64,000 nucleotides of DNA from Gnetum montanum (taxonomy: Eukaryota; Streptophyta; Gnetopsida; Gnetales; Gnetaceae): assembly GCA_015680685.1 (NCBI GenBank), contig MNCI01010715.1, forward strand, positions 522,945-586,944. Direction: 5' to 3'. Positions 59,024 through 64,000 of this stretch are shown in pieces. The position numbers were made by a program, and so were the translations under genes. The notes under the pieces are model-generated. The model was not told the origin of the DNA. It worked only from the letters and a program-made list of their open reading frames with translations, and searched no databases. The first letter of the stretch is position 1; the number at the start of each line of letters is the position of its first letter.

Positions 59024-60417
59024 TCACTCAAATGCCCACTGATTCTCACGCCTAACTTCCTCTTCCTCCTCCGGTGTGAAATCGTTTTTAATGTTGAACG
59101 TCTTTCGAATCTCTTCAGGGGTCTTCCCCTTGATCATATCAGCAACAGTTTGGCAGGTGAGATCCAACAAATTCTTGATGTTTAAATAATTTGCAGCCTG
59201 CATAGTGAAAATTTTGAAACTTACAAGGACAATGACAACAAACAATAACATATTACTGCAATTTCTTTCTAGATAATTCTAATCCAGCAACTCCTTAAAA
59301 GGAGAATATCTCCCACCCTACACTCCCCCTGTTGAAATCAGTAAACATTTACTTTAAACGACAATAATACAGACAACTGCCAGGACGTCAATGGAAAAAA
59401 GTCAGATGCAACCCCTGAAGAATCTGCAAAAGTAGGCATTCAAAGAACTAGAGACTATAACGTAGAAAAGTAAACAAATATCTCTCTTGCAGAACATTGC
59501 AAGTGTGGAGACTATTACCTTCAAAATATATACAAATTAATACCTTTAAACGACCGCCATGTTAACAAGTTTCAAGGAAACATACAGGAACTCCAAATCT
59601 TCTAACTTAAGCTCCATAAACTAGGTTTGGGCCTCCAGAAACTTCTAAGACCGCAAAATTTGCGAAACCTACCAAAGAACCGTCAAAACCCTACAAACAT
59701 CATCCAAAACAGTCCCAAATTTGTTCATAACGTGATGAAACCGCAAAATTTCCTAAACTACAAAAACCCCCAAATCTTCGCAGACACTATTCCCCAAATT
59801 TGCTTTGCCCACTGATACTCTCACAAATTTCATCCAGCATCAAGAAATATGAACCTAAAAGATGCTTATAACACCAATACCCTGAAAAACTATAAACATC
59901 GGCACATAACCTCAGGAAACCCGCGAATTGCTTGGAGACTGCACACAGAGACCCCCATGCAACAAGTATCCACATGCAAATTCCTAAATTCGTTCATAAA
60001 ACGCATACAAAAACAAAAGTCAACAAGCAACACCTCCAACGGAATAGAAAACCACGCGAAGAACAAAACCCTAGCAAACGAAACCCTAACTAATGCAAAT
60101 CGGGGAGGAAAACGCACCAGAATTAGATCGAAGAGCGTGCCCTGATCCACCTTGACAAACTCATTATCCCAAGCCTTAACATCCTCCTCCGGAACTACGT
60201 TCTTATCGTCGCTCGTCTTCTGCGCATCGACATGATATTTGGAATACTCGATCACCTTCGCCAAAATCTTCGACGAAACGTTGGGCAAAGGAATCGCGCT
60301 CTCGGTGCCTGTATCCTCAATCATATTCTTGATCGTCTGCGACTCAAATGCCACGGCTTCATCCACCTCGAAAAGCTCCTCGTCCGAGCTCTTAAGCTTA
60401 ACCTTGTCCTTCGACAT
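59024..60417 (-). CDS. SKP1: SKP1-like SCF ubiquitin ligase adaptor
   Basis: Two exons, 60417-60118 (100 codons) and 59197-59024 (57 codons plus TGA), are split by a 920-base GT-AG intron with phase 0 after FDLIL, a position commonly seen in plant SKP1 genes. SKP1 bridges cullin 1 and F-box proteins in SCF ubiquitin ligases. The N-terminal BTB/POZ-like fold starts [20 protein letters not shown], with NMIEDTG and the [16 protein letters not shown] block. The C-terminal F-box-binding region reads [22 protein letters not shown] and [12 protein letters not shown], ending in the invariant NQWAFE. Length is about 157 residues, normal for the family. The frame is clean and probably functional. Confidence 0.95.
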
Positions 60418-60603
60418 GGCTGCACAAGCGCAAAATTTTGTCGATGAAACAAAGAGAACCTTTAAAACGCTCAAGGATCTGCTAATCTGCAGATGAAAAA
60501 TCACAGGAAACTCTCCTGCAAATCTGGATTCGTCCCTCTGCAAGGGTTTCTCGCCGGAGCTCAATATGCCAATCAAAGATAACACAAAAACAAGGCGTCT
60601 GTG

Positions 60604-60612
60604 TTTTTTATA
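60604..60612 (-). promoter_or_regulatory. SKP1 TATA box
   Basis: The minus strand reads CTATAAAAAACACAG about 190 bases upstream of the ATG, giving a predicted 5' UTR of about 150-160 bases. It is a strong match in a sensible place. A 69-bp tandem duplication lies immediately upstream. Confidence 0.6.
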
Positions 60613-60646
60613 GTATAAATTGGCACTCAGCGGGGAGACAACTCTG

Positions 60647-60784
60647 GTTAGGTTCTTTTAACTCCGCATAGTTTGTCTAGTTTACTTCTGATTTTTTATT
60701 TCGTTTCGTTAGGTCGTTAGGTTCCCTTAACTCCGTATAGTTTGTCTAGTTTATTCTTGATTTTTTATTTTTCGTTCTGTTTTG
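60647..60784. repeat. Tandem duplication, two 69-bp units, upstream of SKP1
   Basis: 60647-60715 and 60716-60784 are close copies, both with gttaggttc, ttaactccg and tagtttgtctagttta. They lie 35-170 bases upstream of the SKP1 TATA box and may affect its promoter. Confidence 0.85.
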
Positions 60785-60879
60785 TTTTGTTTTTGTTTAT
60801 TTTTTTATTTTTTATTTTTTATTTTGCCCTTTTTACTTCACAAAAGGTACTCAAAGAGCTTGACACCTCCAAGTTATGA

Positions 60880-61075
60880 GCACAGGTGATAAGCTTTGAA
60901 CTTTGGACTAGGACATCAATCTTGTGAGCCAATCAATAGAGCTAGGCTAACATCCTTTGTAATATAGGTACACTTTCAAAACTTTATAATTCAACATTAC
61001 TTACCACTATCGAACCCATGACTGAAGTTTTCGAATCAAAAATCTTTACCATTAGGCTAACACCTCATTGTTCAA
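60880..61075 (-). repeat. Two tRNA-like SINE modules upstream of SKP1
   Basis: Module 1: box A TTAGCCTAATGG (61060-61049) and a good box B GGGTTCGATAG (61017-61007), 31 bases apart. Module 2: box A TTAGCCTAGCT (60950-60940) and box B-like AAAGTTCAAAGC (60904-60893), 35 bases apart. The flank of module 1, with aaactttataattcaac, matches that of the module at 50050, so they belong to one dispersed family. Confidence 0.55.
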
Positions 61076-61149
61076 TATCTCTTATAAGAGATGAGTCTCA
61101 TAACCATTAAATAATGATGTGTTAGCCTAGAAAATTTGAGAAATGAAAA

Positions 61150-62150
61150 TTTTTTAAGTCTGATAAGTGATGTTGGCATAGTGTCAACGGCACCGCTAGA
61201 CCATCACCCATGCATCACCTTTACCAAGCCCACCTCTAGGCCTTTAATTTTGACTCCACAAGGTCTTGAACAACTCATCTACGGTAGTTTCATCATGGTA
61301 AGTAGGAATTTTTAGCATTTTGACAATTTTCACTTTAGCCCTATAAAGCAAACCTTTTTCTAACTCTTGTGGTGATGTTGACATCAGCATGAGCACTTGC
61401 GTCACTAGTCTTGTCTCAAGCACAACACTTCTCCACCTAGGAAAACTAGCATTTTGACTCTAGTTGTGGCCTCATGGGCACTGTGATGATCAGTCAACAT
61501 CATTCCCAAGGTTTTAAATGGAAAATTCAATAGTTTTAGAGGCAATTTGGAAGGTTACAAATGGATTTTAAACTAAGTATTACTAGGTGATGCTAGTGTT
61601 AGTGTCACCCTAGCACCACCAGCACTGAGCAACACCTCTAGGTTCAACATTTGACATCATCTCTTAAGTCCAGAAGCTTCTTGCCATCCTATAAGGATTA
61701 CTATGGCATAATTCATCATCAATTTGAACGTCAAAAACAGTCTCTTGGTCTTGATATGGCAACATGGCAAATGCCAAGAAGTTTTTCTAACTCCCTACTA
61801 ATGCTAACATTGTTAACATTAGTACTCACATCACTAGTATTGCCCAACCTTTTCAAGTCAAATTTTTCAAAATAAACTCTAAGCTAACTCCACTTGACTT
61901 CAAGGTAAAATCTAGAGTGCTCTTTCAAATTTCAAGAGTCCAAGAGCATAAGCATATGTCTTTTTAACATATCCCACATGCCCCACGACCATCATAGCTC
62001 CTCCTAGTAGTCCATGAGCTTGATCTAATACCCAAGTTCACAATAACTTGCATGTTAACACTAACTCTAGTGTTAATGTCACATTGGCCTTTCCTGCATT
62101 GCTTGTTCAAAGTTAGAATTTTTCAGCATTAGTATCATTGGTTCTAGAAT
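61150..62150. repeat. Degenerate repeat units of about 210 bp
   Basis: Five weakly similar blocks begin near 61176, 61377, 61588, 61802 and 62052. They share words such as gttRRcattagtRtcac, cactag, a caccacc-type stretch and ctctaggttcaa, or tttttctaactc before them. They are too diverged to align with certainty by eye. No gene is visible here. Confidence 0.35.
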
Positions 62151-63494
62151 TATAAAATTTTGAGCTTTAGCACCACTTATTGAACAATTAGACAAGATAG
62201 CCTTGTTTTGGCCCCAAATTGATTTTGGAAAGTATCTGCAGCTTTCTTACTTGCGCTTTCACCTTCCAAAAGTTAAATTTTATCACTCAAACCTCTACTT
62301 TTATCATAGATTATGAATTTATTGTCAATTTTCTCTCTTGCATATTTTTCATCACCCCTTATAGTTTTGGCCCTCCATAGGAAGAAAACTTTATATTTCA
62401 CCAATAGAACATGTTACTCATTAGGAAAGAATTACCAAAACCATTTTCCCCACACCAGTTCTCTCTTTTCTTATTTATATTTCATCCTAAGTGTAATTCA
62501 TGTATAGAGACTTTATTTTACGTTACTCATAATTCATATCCATACTTTATTTTTATTCACATAACTCAGGCTTTATCAGTTCTATCACTTACAATTATCA
62601 TTTTCCATTATTTTCTTTACCATTCGTAGTTCACATGCAATAGGCTAAGTCTATATTTGATTAGAGGTTTGTGCTCCTTCATTCCATGATTGTTAATATA
62701 TCCAGGGTTATATTAATCTAAAGACCATTTACAATCGCAAGTTAGATACTCAACCTTTAATTTATGGATATGTTCTTATAAGGTTGCAAAGAAAAATTTT
62801 ATAGGAACATTTTTTCACACTAGAAGGAGGGCCAAGAGGTTTTTTGGGTCTTCAACTTTTTGCCTAGTAGCTGATAGGTCCTTTACAACACTTAGATTAT
62901 TTTTGTACTTTCATTACTTTATCTGGTTTTATTTTTTACATGATACTTTATCTTCATTTTTCAGTATGTATAGGAGACACCTCTAAATCTAATATTTGCC
63001 CAAGGATTCGACTCCTCATAAGACTTTTAGATTTATGGACTTATGAAGAACAAAAAGCATAGGTTCTCACAACACCCATGAATTAACATAATTAGAAGGT
63101 CACATGTGCAAAGAGAGAGTTGAAAACCTTGCAATTGAAGTTTCTCCTCATAGTTAAATGATGTGATAAAAAAAACCTGATATTCAAGTTTTTCATGCCA
63201 GGTATTATTCATGTTTTTTTTTAATTGCTAAGTTAGGCAACGCTTCAGTGGTGCAACATGTCCTAGATATAAGATCTTCTATACATAAGCATGTTATGTT
63301 GATCATTTGTAAGTGAACCTCAAATCTTGATGTCCAATCTAAAAAATATTTTAAAGTTCTATGTTTTGTTAAGTTATTTAATCTTTCATTAATCTTTTAA
63401 AAAGCTAAGTAAGAAAGTGTTAGTCTTCTTGGTCCCATTAAGCATATGGAATGTATTTCCACACTATTTGGTTTCTGTAGATGTTTTTTATGTT
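62151..63494. other. Intergenic with an LTR-element-like PBS word
   Basis: No gene is recognised. At 62821-62835 ctagaaggagggcc repeats the core of element D's primer-binding site, so a very decayed D-type element may start here. The following sequence shows no gag. Confidence 0.35.
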
Positions 63495-64000
63495 TTATGA
63501 GCAGTAAAGTAACCTTACACCTAGTCATACAAATCACAAGCGTTTATGCACGATCTGATTGGATTTTGTGAACTTCAAACAAGTTGGATGCCTTAGATAA
63601 CTAAGAGTTAAGATGCTAATCCTTGTCTTCCCAATCACACTTGTGTGAGCTTATGTTGTATGGTTAAGTGTGACTGAGCCATATGATTATATTTTTACTA
63701 TAATAATTTTTAAAATATTAAAATATTAATCTAACTAATCTAAGTGCAAAAAGTAAATCTAAACTAACTTAAGCATGGAGTATTTATTTTTGATTTATCG
63801 CACACATCCTAAATATGTGCTAACACTACTAGATTAGCAAGTGTTTCACCGTTGGGCATACCAAGTGATTCTCTACTAGCATTACTAAGCATTATTATGT
63901 TACGCTTGAAATTGATTGTGCTTATGCTATTTGATTAAATATGATGGAATAAAATATTTAACTAATTTCATGAAAAGTAAATGAACAATTAAAATAAATT
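63495..64000 (-). repeat. Athila-type LTR, cut by window end
   Basis: From ttatgagcag the sequence aligns with the LTRs of A, B and C: tacacctaRtcatacaaatcac, cttcccaatcacacttgtg, ggttaagtgt and further words to the end of the window. No primer-binding site precedes it, so it is either a solo LTR or the 3' LTR of a minus-strand element that continues beyond 64000. Confidence 0.7.

Overview
The window is plant nuclear DNA, most likely from a gymnosperm or another large, slowly purged plant genome (inference). Only two host genes look intact: a four-exon VPS55 gene (about 53.4-54.1 kb, + strand) and a two-exon SKP1 gene (59.0-60.4 kb, - strand). Almost everything else is old, mutated retroelement sequence. 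Hand-compared LTR pairs differ by roughly 8% and 10-12%, and gag and pol frames are full of stops.

Layout. 1-1507 is unassigned. A (1508-7732, -) is a truncated Athila-like Ty3/gypsy element. Its 5' LTR abuts B (7733-18405 plus 35890-36735, -), a second copy of the same family, so A appears to sit inside B. B's gag is interrupted at 12191-16737 by a Penelope-like element (PLE) on the + strand. It has long terminal direct repeats, plant telomere repeats at its 5' edge and no room for a GIY-YIG endonuclease. B's 5' LTR is interrupted 27 bp from its edge by D (18406-35889, +), a 17.5-kb Tat/Ogre-like element with 5-bp target duplications (CACTC) and two RNase H domains. Forty bases beyond B lies C (36776-49926, -), a complete 13.2-kb Athila-like element with CTAGT duplications and an extra coding region between integrase and the 3' LTR. 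The right-hand 14 kb holds the two host genes, a LINE remnant, several tRNA-like SINE modules and the start of one more Athila-type LTR.

The most unusual object lies inside D. Between its protease and reverse transcriptase is a 5-kb segment that contains, on the opposite strand, an eight-exon gene (28551 down to 24503). Consensus-type splice sites, with one weaker acceptor, keep one frame of about 1,070 codons open apart from ten TGA/TAG stops and one 1-base frameshift. Its N-terminal part resembles the FCP1/NIF-type HAD phosphatase fold. The segment ends at a good sense-strand splice acceptor next to the RT frame, so it may lie in the pro-RT intron position known from Ogre elements. An antisense gene keeps its introns through retrotransposition, because its splice sites are not read in the sense RNA. 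This would be a retrotransposon carrying an intron-containing passenger gene.

One quality warning: D's left LTR contains a 163-base N run preceded by a perfect 55-base inverted copy of nearby sequence, which looks like an assembly artefact.
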